Shown piece by piece: positions 10,495 to 21,039 of a DNA stretch of 64,000 nucleotides (within the stretch, counting starts at the first letter, position 1; every line of letters begins with the position of its first letter). A model generated the notes under the pieces. It was given only the letters and a program-made list of their open reading frames with translations. It had not been told where the DNA came from and ran no database searches. Both the position numbers and the translations under genes were made by a program. Source of the stretch: Rapana venosa (taxonomy: Eukaryota; Mollusca; Gastropoda; Neogastropoda; Muricidae); contig CM054162.1 of assembly GCA_028751875.1 (NCBI GenBank), positions 5,848,712 through 5,912,711 on the forward strand, read 5' to 3'.

Positions 10495-11438
10495 CACTGT
10501 CTTGCCTTTTTTTACCCCTTTTCAGCCTTGTTTTCCTTGTCTTGCCTTGTTTTACCTTGTCTGCCTTTTTTTACCTTGTTTCCTTGCATCCTTTTTTACC
10601 TGTCTTTGCCTTTTTTTTACCTTTTCATTCCTTTTTTACCTTGTTTGCCTGTTTTTCCTTGTCATGTTTTTTTACCCTTGTCTTGCCTTGTTTTCCCTTT
10701 GCAGCCTTTTTTACCTTTTCTTCCCTTTTTTAAACCCTTGTTTAAAACCTTGTCATGCCTTGTTTTACCTGTCTTCCCTTTGTTTTACCTTTTTCATCCT
10801 TGTTTTCCTTGTCTGCTTTTTTTACCTTGTTTTGATTTTTTTTAACCTTTACTTGTCATCCCTTTTTTTCCCTTGTCTTGCCTTTTTTTACCTTGTCATG
10901 CCTTTTTTAACCTTGTCTTCCCTTTTTTTTTAAACTTGTCATTCCCTTTGTTTTATTGTCTTCCCCTTTTTTTTCCCCTTGTCTTTCCTTTTTTTCCCCT
11001 TGTCTTGCCTTGTTTTCCCCTTGTTTTACCTGTATGCCTTGTTTTTTATTTGTATGCCTTGTTTTTCCCTTTGTCATTCCTTGTTTTCCCTTTTTTTTTC
11101 CTTGTTTAACTTGTCATCCTTGTTTTACCTTGTCTTCCCTTGTTTTAACCTTTCTGTTTGTTTTACCTTGTCTTGTTTGTTTTCCTTTTTCCCTTTCATG
11201 CCTTTTTTTTTCTTGTCTTGCCTTGTTTTACCTTTTATGCCTTTTTTACCTTGTCTGCCTTTTTTACCTGTCTTGACTTTTTTTTATTTTTTACCTTTCA
11301 TGCTTTGTTTTACCTTGTAATCCCTTTTTTTTACCTTGTCTTGCCTTGTTTTTACCTTTTTTACCTTTTCATGTTGTTTTCCTTTTCACCCTTTTTTAAA
11401 ACCTTGTCTGATTGTTTTACCTTTGTCTTCCTTTTTTT
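10495..11438. repeat. 10-bp CCTTG array, third block (noisy)
   Basis: Same CCTTGTTTTACCTTGTCTTGC-type array as at 1-620, but with many small indels that expand T runs and drop single G or C bases. The noise resembles uncorrected long-read sequence, although real decay is possible. It directly precedes LINE copy B, just as the clean array precedes copy A. Confidence 0.9.
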
Positions 11439-12192
11439 AAAAATCAAAACAAAAACAATAAGCGCTCTTTCGAAAACAAATAAACAATGTCAAATCTTTA
11501 ATTTTTTCGGAAAAAAAAAAGAAATTACTTTTTTCAATTTTCTTGATGCCACTAAAAGAAATCTCTCTTTTCCCCACATCTACTCTTTTTGGATCTGTGA
11601 AGGCAAACCCTCTCCCTTCTACCCACAACCCCTGAACTTCCTTCAATATTTTCTGCATTCTTTTCTGAAAAAAATCCTAACTTTGCTCCAAACTGAAACA
11701 ACTCCTTCCAGCCTGCACTTCCCCCCCCCAATTCCTGCCTCCTCTCCTTTTCTTTCAACCACAAGTGAGAAAAAAATTTATGACAACCCCGAAAGAAAAG
11801 ACCCCTAAAATCATGTATCTGGGTCCCATACCTGTTTTCCCTTTTTCCCCTCCCACCAAAACTCATACCTCTACAAGAAAATAGTAAACTCATCTCTTGT
11901 TTCAAAAATGTTTTATCAGCTCTCAAAACCCTTTGTCACACCTCTACCAAAAAGCATGACCTTGACCCTAACTTCTGAAAGAATATAGGCCTGTTTCCAA
12001 TCTACCTTTTATTTCTAAAGTCCTTGAAAAAGTAGTTCTCAAATAGCTCAACAACCACCTTCTCTCCAACAATTTTCTTCCTGAGTTTCAGTCTGTGTAT
12101 CGCGTCAACCACAGCACTGAAACCACCCTAGTACACACCTTAAACACGCTTCTACTCGCTTCTGAATCAGGGAAAATCTCCCTTCTCACTCT

Positions 12193-12241
12193 ACGCTTTG
12201 ATTTGTTGCTTAACAAGATTCAGCGCTATATAAATTCCATA

Positions 12242-12288
<47 letters not shown>
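12193..12288 (+). mobile_element. tail-only insertion in copy B
   Basis: Same element and same site as 1394-1471, with GCTTTGATTTGTTGCTTAAC, the GCGCTATATAAATTCC tail and a longer, cleaner ATT run. The different ATT lengths in A and B fit microsatellite slippage after duplication. Confidence 0.8.
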
Positions 12289-12289
<1 letters not shown>

Positions 12290-12584
12290 TCGACTTATCG
12301 GCAGCCTTCTACACTATAGACCACTCAATTCTTCTCTCCCGTCTTCATAAAACGTTCGGTGTCACTGGCACAGCCCTCACCTGGTTTAATTCATACCTTA
12401 CTGGCCGATTCCAGACAGTCACAGTAAACAAGATTCAATCAACACCTGCCAAACTGGAATGCGGAGTCCCACAGGGATCAGTTCTAGGCCCTGTTCTTTT
12501 AACTCTTTACACTGTACCACTGTCACATATAATAAACCGTCATCAAATCAACCATCATTTTTACGCAGATGACTCTCAGATTCA

Positions 12585-12999
12585 TAGGAAGGAAGGTGCC
12601 AGGATGGTTAAGACGTTTGCCTGCCAACAAGTAAACCGTGAGGCTCTGGGTTCGATTCCCAGCCTCGCCCTTTCTTCCCAGTTTGACAAAAAAGTCGAAC
12701 TGAATGTCAAAGTCCTTCGGATGAGACTATAAACCGAGGCCCCGTGTACGAACGCATGCAGAACATCTTGCGCACACGTTAAATCCTGTTCCGCTTTTCG
12801 AAAGAGTAGGCCATTGTGTGCCGGTGGGAACAGATGACAAAATTTACAAATCCACATACACACGGGGACTGGATGTAAAAAAGCACATGAGTGCTTATTC
12901 CACTATCCTTGATTTTTTTTTAATGTCATCTGAGCGCTTTGATTTGTTGCTTTACAAGATTCAGCGCTATATAAGTTCCATACATTATTATCATTATTA

Positions 13000-13031
<32 letters not shown>
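12585..13031 (+). mobile_element. SINE-1 nested in LINE copy B
   Basis: Orthologous to the SINE at 1768-2200, with the same flanks (CTCAGATTCA and CAATGCAGTG). The B box GGTTCGATTCC is intact (about 12649-12659), the body is nearly identical and the tail is L2-type with a longer ATT run. Together with the copy in A it gives a good consensus for the family. Confidence 0.9.
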
Positions 13032-13033
<2 letters not shown>

Positions 13034-13985
13034 ATGCAGTGTTACTCCTGAAAATCTGCCTTCTCTCCTGACAAATATGGCCTACTGCTTTGAAGATCTT
13101 CAAAACTGGATGACAGAACAAATTACAGCTAAATGCAGATAAAACCAAAGCCATGGTCGTAGGGACCAAACACAAACCCTCTTCCATTACAACAGCTTCA
13201 ATAGAACTCGGCAATACATCAGTCCCTCTATCCACTGCTGTGGAGTATCTAGGTGTTGTTATCGACAACACACTCTCTATGCAAAAATTCATCACACAGA
13301 CCTGTCAGTCATGCTACTATCAATTACGGCGTATTAGTGCAATTCGAAAGTACCTGTCCACTGATGCAAAAGCCAAACTTGTCACTTCTCTCATTCTTTC
13401 ATGTCTGGACTATTGCAATTCTCCTTTGGCTGGTCTGCCAGCATCATCTATCCACTCCCTTCAACGTATACAAAAGTCCGCCGCTCGACTAGTTCTCAGA
13501 AAGAAAAAATCTGAGCACATTACCCCTCTCTTGCGATCTCTTCACTGGCTGCCTGTGTCACAGAGAGTAAATTATAAGATTAGTACCCTCTGTTACAAAT
13601 GTCTCCACAAAACTGCACCCTCCTACCTCTGTGAATGTCTTAACCTGTACACTCCTTCACGTTCCCTCCACTCTGCTGCAGATACCTTGTGCCTACAAAT
13701 ACCTAGATTCAGCCAATCTACCGTTGGCCGTTGCTCTTTCTCTATTTCGGGTCCATCGACATGGAATGAGCTCCCTCACTCTCTCTTCGCCAGAAGCCTA
13801 CTTATGACACTTTTAAATCCAGCCTCAAGACATATCTATTTCAAACCTAAGATTGTTCCACTTCTGTTTTAATATCAGAACTATCCCACCTTCACTAACC
13901 CATGTCCTATCACCCTGCTAAAGTATATGACCAGTGTGTGTTGTGTGTGTGGGGTGTGTGTGTGTGTGTGGTGTGGGTGTTGTGT

Positions 13986-14017
<32 letters not shown>

Positions 14018-14040
14018 GGGGGTTTTGTGTGTGGTGTGTG

Positions 14041-14077
<37 letters not shown>

Positions 14078-14265
14078 TTTGAAAAATATTTGACTATTGA
14101 AATGTATTTCAAAGATTTTGGTCTGCAGCATACCACGTTTGTAAAATCTGTTTGTTTAAACTATTGATTGTTTGTCATTGGTTGCACGACTGTGTAAGAT
14201 TGGGTGGAATGCATGCGCTTTGATTTGTCTTTGCAAGATATAGCCCTATATAAATTCCAGTTATT

Positions 14266-14715
14266 ATTTTTTACCTTGTCTTGCCTTGTTTTGGACGTAG
14301 GGGGGACATGTCCCCCCTACGTCCTTTGAGACATGGGACTGAGTGAGTGAGTGAGTGCCTTGTTTTACTGTGTTTTATCTTGTTTTACCTTCTCTTACCT
14401 TGTTTTACCTTGTCTTGCCTTGTTTTACCTTCTCTTACCTTGTTTTACCTTGTCTTGCCTTGTTTTACCTTGTCTTGCCTTGTTTTACGGGTGTTTTATC
14501 TTGTTTTATCTCTTACCTTTTTTTACCTTGTCTTCCCTTGTTTTACCTTGTCTTGCCTTGTCTTCCTTGCCCTTACCTTGTTTTACCTTGTCTTGCCTTG
14601 TTTTACCTTGTTTTGCCTTGTTTTACCTTGTCTTCCCTTGTTTTACTGTGTTTTTATCTTGTTTTACCTTTTTTTACCTTGTTTTACCTTGTCTTGCCTT
14701 GTCTTACCTATCATT
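14266..14715. repeat. 10-bp CCTTG array, fourth block, after LINE copy B
   Basis: The array resumes after the LINE tail exactly as after copy A, including the ACTGTGTTTTATCTTG variants. It is interrupted by a 64-bp insertion (14293-14356). Towards 14715 the unit shortens and changes into the pentamer array that follows. Confidence 0.9.
14293..14356 (+). mobile_element. 64-bp LINE 3'-end insertion with a perfect palindrome and 10-bp target duplication
   Basis: Absent from the matching place in copy A's flanking array. The first 30 bp (14294-14323) form a perfect palindrome with arm GACGTAGGGGGGACA. TTTGAGACATGGGACTGAG and TGAG repeats follow. The flanks are GCCTTGTTTT at 14283-14292 and again at 14357-14366. 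Copy A has this decamer once at the site, which supports a genuine target-site duplication. The end resembles the 3' end of the RTE-like LINE at 41975-42480 (CCCCCCTAGCCCTTTGAGAC then TGAG repeats on the minus strand), so this is probably a very short 5'-truncated copy. Confidence 0.75.
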
Positions 14716-15320
14716 GCCTTCCTTGCTTCGCCGCCCCTTTCGCCTTCCCTGGCTTCACCTTGCCTTGCCCTGATTTCCCTTTCCCTTTCCCTTTTCAAAA
14801 GCTTTTCTTGCCTTGCCTTCCTTGCTTTACCTCTCCTCGGCTTGCCTTTTTTTCCCTTTGCCATGCCCTTGCCTTTCCCCTCACTTGCCTAGTCTTACCA
14901 TTTCTTGTCTCGCCTTGTTTGCCTTGCCTTGCTTGCCTTGCCTTGCCTTGCTTGCCTTGCCTTGCCTTCCTTGCCTTACCTTCCTTGCCTTACCTTCCTT
15001 GCCTCGCCTTGCCTTGCCTTGCCTTGCTTTTCTTACCTTGCCTTACCTTTCCTTACCTTCCTTGCCTTGCCTTCCTTGCTTACCTTGCCCTGCCCTGCCT
15101 TGCCCTGCCCTGCTCTGCCTTGCCTTGCCTTGCCCTGCCCTGCCCTGCCCTGCCTTGCCTTGCCTTGCTTTGCCCTGCCCTGCCCTGCCCTGCCTTGCCT
15201 TGCCTTGCCCTGCCCTGCCTTACCTTGCCTTGCCCTGCCTTGCCTTGCCTTGCTTTGCCTTGCCTTGCCTTGCCCTGCCCTGCCTTGCCTTGCCTTACCT
15301 TTCCTTGACTTGCCTTGCCT
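14716..15320. repeat. CCTTG / CCTGC pentamer array
   Basis: A 5-bp tandem array follows the decamer array. Early units are CCTTG with CTTAC variants, and later units become TGCCC/TGCCT with higher G+C. It looks like a shortened derivative of the 10-bp array, since each decamer contains one CCTTG. All plus-strand frames are open, giving ALPCL-like peptides that I do not regard as genes. Confidence 0.9.
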
Positions 15321-15785
15321 CAAAAATGGGAGACGGTCCGATTCTCTCATAAATCACTGACAGAAAACAAACCACCAAAACCCAAAGCAAACCAACCACA
15401 AGCAAAAGCGGACATCCAGTGGCCAAGTCAGAGAGGGGAGAAGATCTGACACCCCTCCTCCCCCCCCCCTCCCTCCCCCCCTGTCCAATGCGCGGCGTCA
15501 CCCCACGGGACGGGCTGGAGGGGGGACACCCATAAAAGACCACCCATTATCCTTACCTGCCCCCACAGAAAAGCTTTCTCCCCTTTTTTCCCGCCCCCCC
15601 CCCCCCCCTTTTGTGCTTTTTTCCCACCTTCCTAAAACCTTCTCCCCTCCCCCCCCCCCCACCCCCCTTTCCCCCAGGATAATGTCGTTGCCCCCAAAAC
15701 CCCTTCCTCCGGTTGACTATTTGGGGGGCTAGTGAACTGGCTTGTTGAAATTAAACTAAGTGTAGTTAGTAGTGTAGTGAGTGTA
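15321..15785. other. C-rich unassigned sequence
   Basis: Several long C runs (around 15460-15480, 15594-15608 and 15650-15662). No repeat family, gene or RNA is recognisable, and homopolymer lengths here are unreliable. Confidence 0.5.
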
Positions 15786-16155
15786 TGTAGGGACGTTTGG
15801 TCTAGAGGAAACGCGCCTTCTAGAAGCGAAAAGTCCGGGCGGGTGTGTGCGGGGTTTCGTACCCCGTTTGGCCCAAATTTTTCCCCATCCATTAGACCAT
15901 GAGGGGTGTCGGGCGCGTCTTTGGGGAATGAAGAAAACCAGGTCCCGGTTTACACAAAATTTGGGCACACAAAAAGAACCCACGGCAAAAAGAGATTTTG
16001 TCCCGGGCAAAATTCTTAGAAAAAACACTCTTGGGAAACAAATACGTTGCAGACCAAAAAAAAAAAAAAAAAAAAGGTGGCGCCTCTTGTGGCGACGCGC
16101 TCCCCTGGGGAGAACCCGAATTCACGCAAAAACTCGTATTTTAAATGGTATAAAA
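15786..16155 (+). mobile_element. SINE-2 (gastropod-like SINE), copy 1
   Basis: The start resembles a tRNA head (GTTTGGTCTAGAGGAAACGC, and a degenerate B box GGGTTTCGTACCCC). The rest shares ordered blocks with 63370-63670: AAACCAGGTCCCGG, AAAGAACCCACGGC, CCCGGGCAAAATTCT, AGAAAAAACACTCTTGGGAA and GTGGCGCC, then CGACGCGCTCCCCTGGGGAG. From memory this block order belongs to a SINE common in snails, but I cannot confirm the family name. It ends in an A-rich tail before GT-rich satellite. Confidence 0.75.
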
Positions 16156-17088
16156 TAAATAGGTAGTTGGTGTTTTAGTTAGGGTGTATGTAGGTAATGT
16201 AGTGTGGTAATTGTAGTTAGGGGTTTTAGGTATAAAAGGTACCTACGAACGTACGAGTGGGTGTGATAAATGTGGTAGTGTATAAAGGTAGTGTAGATAT
16301 GAGTGTAGTGAGTGGATGTATGTATGTAGGGTATGTATGTATGTGGTTGAGAAAATTTAGTGTAGTTTTGGTAGTGTATTTAATGTATTTTTGGTATAGT
16401 GATTTAAAGTGATGTAGAGGATTAGATATGTATGACCTACGTCCCTGCGTAGTGGGGGTTGAGAAGTGTAGTGAGGTAGGAAGGGGTATGAGTGTAGTGT
16501 AGTGTAGTGCATTGTAGTGTAAGTAGTGAAGGTGGGTGTGAAAGGAGTTGGGGAGAGTTTGAATATGAAAGTGTAGGGGGTGAGGGTATGTAGGTATGAA
16601 TGTAGTGTAGAAAGGGCGGGAAAAGTTATGCAGTTTTTTACTTATAAGGAGTGTACTGTAGTGAAAATGTAGGAGAGTTTTTTAAGTGTGAGTGATTTGG
16701 TTGTGGTGAGTGTAGTGTATTTTTTGGGTAGTGTGTGTAGTTTAGTGTGGGTATTTTACGTAGTGTACGTATGATTATGGGGTGGGGTTATGTAAGTAGA
16801 GTAGTGAGGCTTGAAGGTATTTATCTAGTGATGAAGATAGTGAGTGTATGTATGAATGATTAGATGGTAGTTAGTTATGCAGGTAATGATTGTGGTTAGG
16901 TAGGGTAGGTACGTGATTATGTAGAGCTGTAGTGTAGTGTATTAGTTAGTGTGGGTTTTGTAATTTAGTGAAATGGTGTAGTGAAGTGTATTAAGTGTAT
17001 AGGTGTAGTGTATTAAAAGTTTTTAAAGTGTAGTGTACGTGGTGTAGAAAGGGTAGTGTAGAGTATGCATTTTAAAAGGGGTGTAGGT
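16156..17088. repeat. degenerate C-poor GT-rich satellite (TAGTG-like)
   Basis: Irregular sequence dominated by GTAGTG, GTATGTAG and AGTGTAG on the plus strand with very little C. It looks like a decayed or poorly sequenced form of the TAGTG satellite at 21040-23528. No gene is visible. Confidence 0.75.
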
Positions 17089-17249
17089 AATAATAATAAT
17101 AATAAGAAGAAAAAATGAATTTAAACACTATATCTTGCAAGACAAATAAAAACCCTTTGGGCACTAAACTCTTTCTTACACAGTCTACAACCATAACAAT
17201 GAACAGTCCATCAAGGCCAAATGTGCACAAATCACGCACGCACGAAACC

Positions 17250-17284
<35 letters not shown>

Positions 17285-17935
17285 CACACCACACACACAC
17301 ACACACACACAGTCACACACCCTGGCGGGGCAATAAATTTTGGCTTTGAAGGCGGGAAAAAAACATAATGAAGCGGGAGAAAAACTTAGGTTTGAAATGA
17401 ATATTTTTGGGGCGGGATTAAAAAGAGGGGGATTCTTTTCCAATCGATTTACCAGAAAATAGAGAATGAGCGAGCCGACGGGGGGGATTGGTTGAATCAG
17501 GTTTTCGTAAGGACAAGTTCTCCCAAAAAAAGCGAGAGAACGAGAAGGAGTGTACAAGTGAAAAAATTCACAAGGTAGGCGGGTGCGTTTTGTGGAGACA
17601 TTTTTGAAACAAAAGGTACTGATTTTAAATTTACCCTGGGGCACAGGTCCCCGGGAGAGTTTCAAAGAGGGGTAAAATGCCAATTTTTTTTTTTTCTAGG
17701 TTTGGGAGTTGCAGATTTTGCATACGTTAAAGGGGATTGGATTGAGAGCTGGCAGACCACCAAAAGAAATTGCAAAGCCAGACGTAAAAGAAGGCGATGC
17801 CACGATTTGGATGGCATCTGTGCACAGCTATTTTGAATTCACTTATACCTGTAATTGATGTACAGACAGGTTCGGTGATGAATTTTTTTCAAAAGAGTGT
17901 TTGTCAATGAAGACCTCTAATACTTCCAGATGGAT
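17089..17935 (-). mobile_element. L2-like LINE, copy F, minus strand, 3' fragment
   Basis: The minus strand carries an A-type 3' UTR with an AC repeat (about 17252-17310) and then the ORF2 C-terminus. YTPSRSLAFF matches the YTPSRSLRSAA block of copy C, and NRLEKNPPLFNPAPKIF is a degenerate form of the region after it. The fragment stops within the region encoding KYLGVVLDNTLSM in copy C. Many frameshifts are present. Satellite lies on both sides. Confidence 0.8.
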
Positions 17936-19750
17936 AAAGAGTGGTGGGATGTATAAGAGTGGGTAGTTAGGGGAGTGGTGATTTATTATAAGTGGTGTAG
18001 TATTGAAGGGTGTATTGTATAGAGTGGTGTAGAGAGGTGGGGGTGTGTAGTGTAGTTAAGGGATTAAAAGTAGGTGGGGTGGGTAGTGTAGTGTAGTTTG
18101 TGAGATAGTGTGATGGTGTAGTTGTGTGGATGGGGTATTGTATATAGAGTGGGTGTAATAGTGTAGAGTGTTATTGTAGAAAAGAGGGTGTAGTGAGTGT
18201 GGAGTGGGTATTAGGTATGTAGAGTATGTAGAGTGTGAGTGAGAGGGTGTATATGTTAGATGTTTGTTAGTGGATAAGTGGTGTAGTGTATGTGGATTGG
18301 GGGGTAGGATTTGTGAAAAGTAGTGTAGAGTGATGTTGTAGAGTGGGGTATGTAGTGGGGTGTGTAGTTATGTATGTAAGTAAGTATGTAGATTTGGGAG
18401 TGAGGTGGGTATAAATGTAGATGGTGTAGTGAGTTGGGGTGGTTAGTGAGTGTAGGTAGTTAGTGAGTGTAGATAGTGTAGAGGGTGTGTAAAGTGAGAG
18501 TGGGTATAAGTGTGAGTGGTGATTATGAGTGAGTGAGTGTGTAGTGTAGTTACAGGGTGGGTGAAATAGTTAAAATGCTGTGTTAGGACAAAGGGGTTAA
18601 AGGGAAGTCTTATTAGGAGAGGCTGTAGGAGTGAATGATTAGTGTAATAAATGGTATGTAGATGGGTAGTGATGTAATGATTAGGTAAGGGGGGTGGTAG
18701 TTTAAGTGAGTAAATGAGAGGGGGGAGTGTAGTGTAGAGTGATTAGGTATGAGAGTAGTGAAGTGTGATATTTAAAGTGTAGTGTTTAGTGTAGGAGTGT
18801 ATTAAAGTTGTAGTGGTTTTTAGTGAATTGTAGTGTAGGGAGTGTATGTATGTATGTAGTGAGTGTGAGTGGTGTGGGGTAGTGTATGTAGATGGGGTTT
18901 TGTGTAGAAAATGGTGTAGTGAGGTAGAGTGTTAGAGTATGTATTATGTAAGTGGGGTATGAGTTAGAGTGGTGTAGGGGTAGTGTAGTGTATTATGAGT
19001 TTGTAAAAGGGAGTGTGAGTTTGTAGGAGTGTATTATAGGTGTTAGGAAGGGTGTATAGTTGTGAAAGTTGTGAAAAGGTAGTGTAGTATAAAGGTTTTT
19101 GAGAGGGGTGTAGTTAATTTGGAGTGTGTATGTAAGTGTTAGTGAGTGTGAGTGGGGTAGTGTTTTTAGTGATGAAAAGTGACAGGTTATTCGGTTTGGG
19201 TAGTTAGTTAGTGTATTAGTGTATGTACTAGGAGGCAGGTTGAGTCGTGTATGTAGTGGGAGTGTAGTGTAATGTAATGTTAAAATGTAAGTGGTGTAGT
19301 GGGTTTAGTGTGTATGTAGTGATTAGTGAGTGTGTGTAGTGAGTGGTGTGTAGTGAGTGGGAGGTAGTGTAGTGGGTAGTGAAAATGTAGTGAGGGGGGT
19401 GTGGGTGGTGTAGTGTAGTGAGTGTAAGGGGTGTAGTGCAGGGTTAGGTGTATGTAGTGTAGAGGTTTTGTGAGTGCGTTTATTGGGGGAGTTAGTGTAA
19501 GGGAGAGTTGTTGGGAAAATGTAGTTAGTGGGAGTAAAAAGGTATGCAGTGTTTGATGGGATGTATGTAGATAGATTGTTATGTAGTGAAGGTGTTGGGA
19601 TAAAACGAGGTAGGAGATTGTATGTTTTTAATGTATGTAGTGTAAGTGATGAAATGTAAAGGGTTTAGTAGTGTAAATTTAGTGTAGTTGAGTCTTAGTG
19701 TAAATGGAGTGAGTGTTTATATAATATTAATAATTATGTTGAGTTTATTA
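17936..19750. repeat. degenerate C-poor GT-rich satellite, second block
   Basis: Continues the TAGTG-like sequence. By reading, 17928-18552 (625 bp) contains no C at all on the plus strand. Motifs such as GTGTAGTGTAG, AGTGAGTGTAG and TGTATGTAGT recur without a strict period. No coding or RNA feature is visible. Confidence 0.75.
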
Positions 19751-20280
19751 GGTATTTGTGAGGTAGGTAGTGATTTTTTTTTGTCTAGGTTTTTGTGTAT
19801 TTTATGCATGCATTGGGGTTTTTTAAAAAAAAAAGTAAAAATTTTTATTTATAACCTAATCTGGCCTGCGCCAGATGCTTTTTTTCTGTTTGTGTTTTTA
19901 AAATTTTTCTCTGTTTCCCCCAACGGCCCAAAGGCAATAAAACACTTAAAACCACAAAGCAAACATTTCCCCCCACCATTTTGGGCCGCCGGACCGCCGG
20001 CCACCTCCCCCCCCCAAAACCCCACCCAACCCCCAGTTAAACCCCACCCCAATTTAAAGGGGGGCCCCAAAACCTCTCCCAGGCCAGCCCCAAAGCCCGG
20101 ACAAAACCCAAATCCCCCCCCCCCCCAAACAACAACAACAACAACAACAAACCCCTTTAAAAACCCCCACCCCAATCACAGGCTCCTTCATTTATTCCTT
20201 CCTCGGCTAGAGCTTCGAGGTCCACCAATGGAGAAGTTCCTGTGTATGCAACCACAGCTCCCGCCCCCCCCTCCCAATTA
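19751..20280. other. unassigned sequence with C-rich and (CAA)n tracts
   Basis: T-rich, then strongly C-rich sequence with inflated homopolymers and a CAA repeat at about 20127-20151. A small perfect hairpin (ATCTGGC-CTGC-GCCAGAT, 19859-19876) is present but has no clear role. Open frames here are proline-rich artefacts of C runs. Confidence 0.5.
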
Positions 20281-20565
20281 TAGTAATAATAATAATGATA
20301 ATAATGTATGGAATTTATATAGTGCTGAATCTTGTAAAGCAACCAATTAAAAGCGCTCAGATTTTTTTTCCAAGGATAATGGAATCAGCACTCACGTGCT
20401 CTTTTTTTGTTTTTCCATCCAGTCCCAAGGCGCACGCGGCCCCGTAAATCCCCCCACCCGCTCCCACCGGCACACAATGGTCCACTCTCTTGAAAAGCGG
20501 AACAGACCAGCGCGTGCGCAAGACGCTCCGCATGCGTTTGCACACAGGCCTCGGCTCCCCTTTTC
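20281..20565 (-). mobile_element. SINE-1, minus strand, L2-type tail, 5'-truncated
   Basis: On the minus strand the order is GGCCTGTGTGCAAACGCATG, TCTGTTCCGCTTTTCAAG, GTGCCGGTGGGAGCGGGTGG, AGTGCTGATTCCATTATCC, GAGCGCTTTTAATTGG and TTTACAAGATTCAGCACTAT, ending in an ATT/ATC tail. Head and core are missing. The truncated 5' end abuts the 17-bp array. Confidence 0.85.
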
Positions 20566-20680
20566 ATCCACCACTTACACACATCCACCACTTACACACA
20601 TCCACCACTTACACACAAACCACCACTTACACACATCCACCACTTACACACATCCACCACTTACACACATCCACCAAAAT
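20566..20680. repeat. 17-bp tandem array (CATCCACCACTTACACA)
   Basis: Between six and seven nearly perfect copies, one with AAACC in place of CATCC. The units are contiguous with no spacers. Confidence 0.95.
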
Positions 20681-20698
20681 GCGTGACTTTGCACCACA

Positions 20699-20945
20699 GG
20701 ATCATGGCCATGTTCTCCTCTGCCCCAAAGGATTATGGCCATGTTCTCCTCGCGCCAAAGGATTATGGCCATGTTTCTCCTCTGCACCACAGGAAAAGGC
20801 CATGTTTTTCCTCTGCCTCAAAGGATTAGGCCATGTTCTCCTCTGCACCAAAAGGAAATTTTGGCCATGTTCTCCTCTGACCACAGATTATGGCCATGTT
20901 CTCCTCTGCAAACCCCAGGATATGGCCATGTTTCCCCTCCCAAAA
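20699..20945. repeat. 31-bp tandem array (GGATTATGGCCATGTTCTCC core)
   Basis: About eight copies of a unit of roughly 31 bp: GGATTATGGCCATGTTCTCC followed by TCTGCACCAAA. Lengths vary from 28 to 32 bp and the copies diverge progressively. Units are contiguous, so this is a minisatellite and not a CRISPR array. Each unit holds the palindrome TGGCCA. Confidence 0.93.
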
Positions 20946-21039
20946 TTTAGGGAGCCGCATTCTGTCTTTGGGAAAAAGACTCATCATGTCACATCCTCAA
21001 GGGGCAGAAAATCCCTTCCCAAAGTATGTAGAGTGGGGT

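Larger units (their letters stand above)
12095..13873 (+). pseudogene. reverse transcriptase remnant of LINE copy B
   Basis: Coding segments are split by the two insertions: NHSTETTLVHTLNTLLLAS (from about 12105), then the palm with PQGSVLGP and an intact FYADD motif (ending 12573), then 13153-13872 with STAVEYLGVVIDNTLSMQ, LDYCNSPLAGLPASSIHSL and YTPSRSLHSAAD. The TAG that replaces a glutamine in copy A is present here as well (near 12045), so it predates the duplication. Confidence 0.88.
11439..14263 (+). mobile_element. L2-like LINE, copy B, duplicate of copy A with the same nested insertions
   Basis: From the linker to the 3' tail this copy follows copy A nearly base for base, and best in 11950-14260. 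It has the same truncation point inside a CCTTG array, a tail-only insertion at the same site (about 12193-12288) and a SINE-1 at the same site (about 12585-13031). Differences are scattered. Copy B keeps the FYADD tyrosine codon (TAC, 12562-12564) that is TAA in copy A. Its 5' 500 bp (11439-11950) contains many indels. The 3' UTR TG run (about 13936-14074) is interrupted. Confidence 0.9.

Noticed and set aside
19859..19876. Short perfect hairpin as a possible terminator or microRNA
   Set aside because: A 7-bp stem is too short and there is no supporting context.
20566..20945. Possible CRISPR array (17-bp and 31-bp repeats)
   Set aside because: The units are contiguous without spacers, and the setting is a eukaryotic repeat region.
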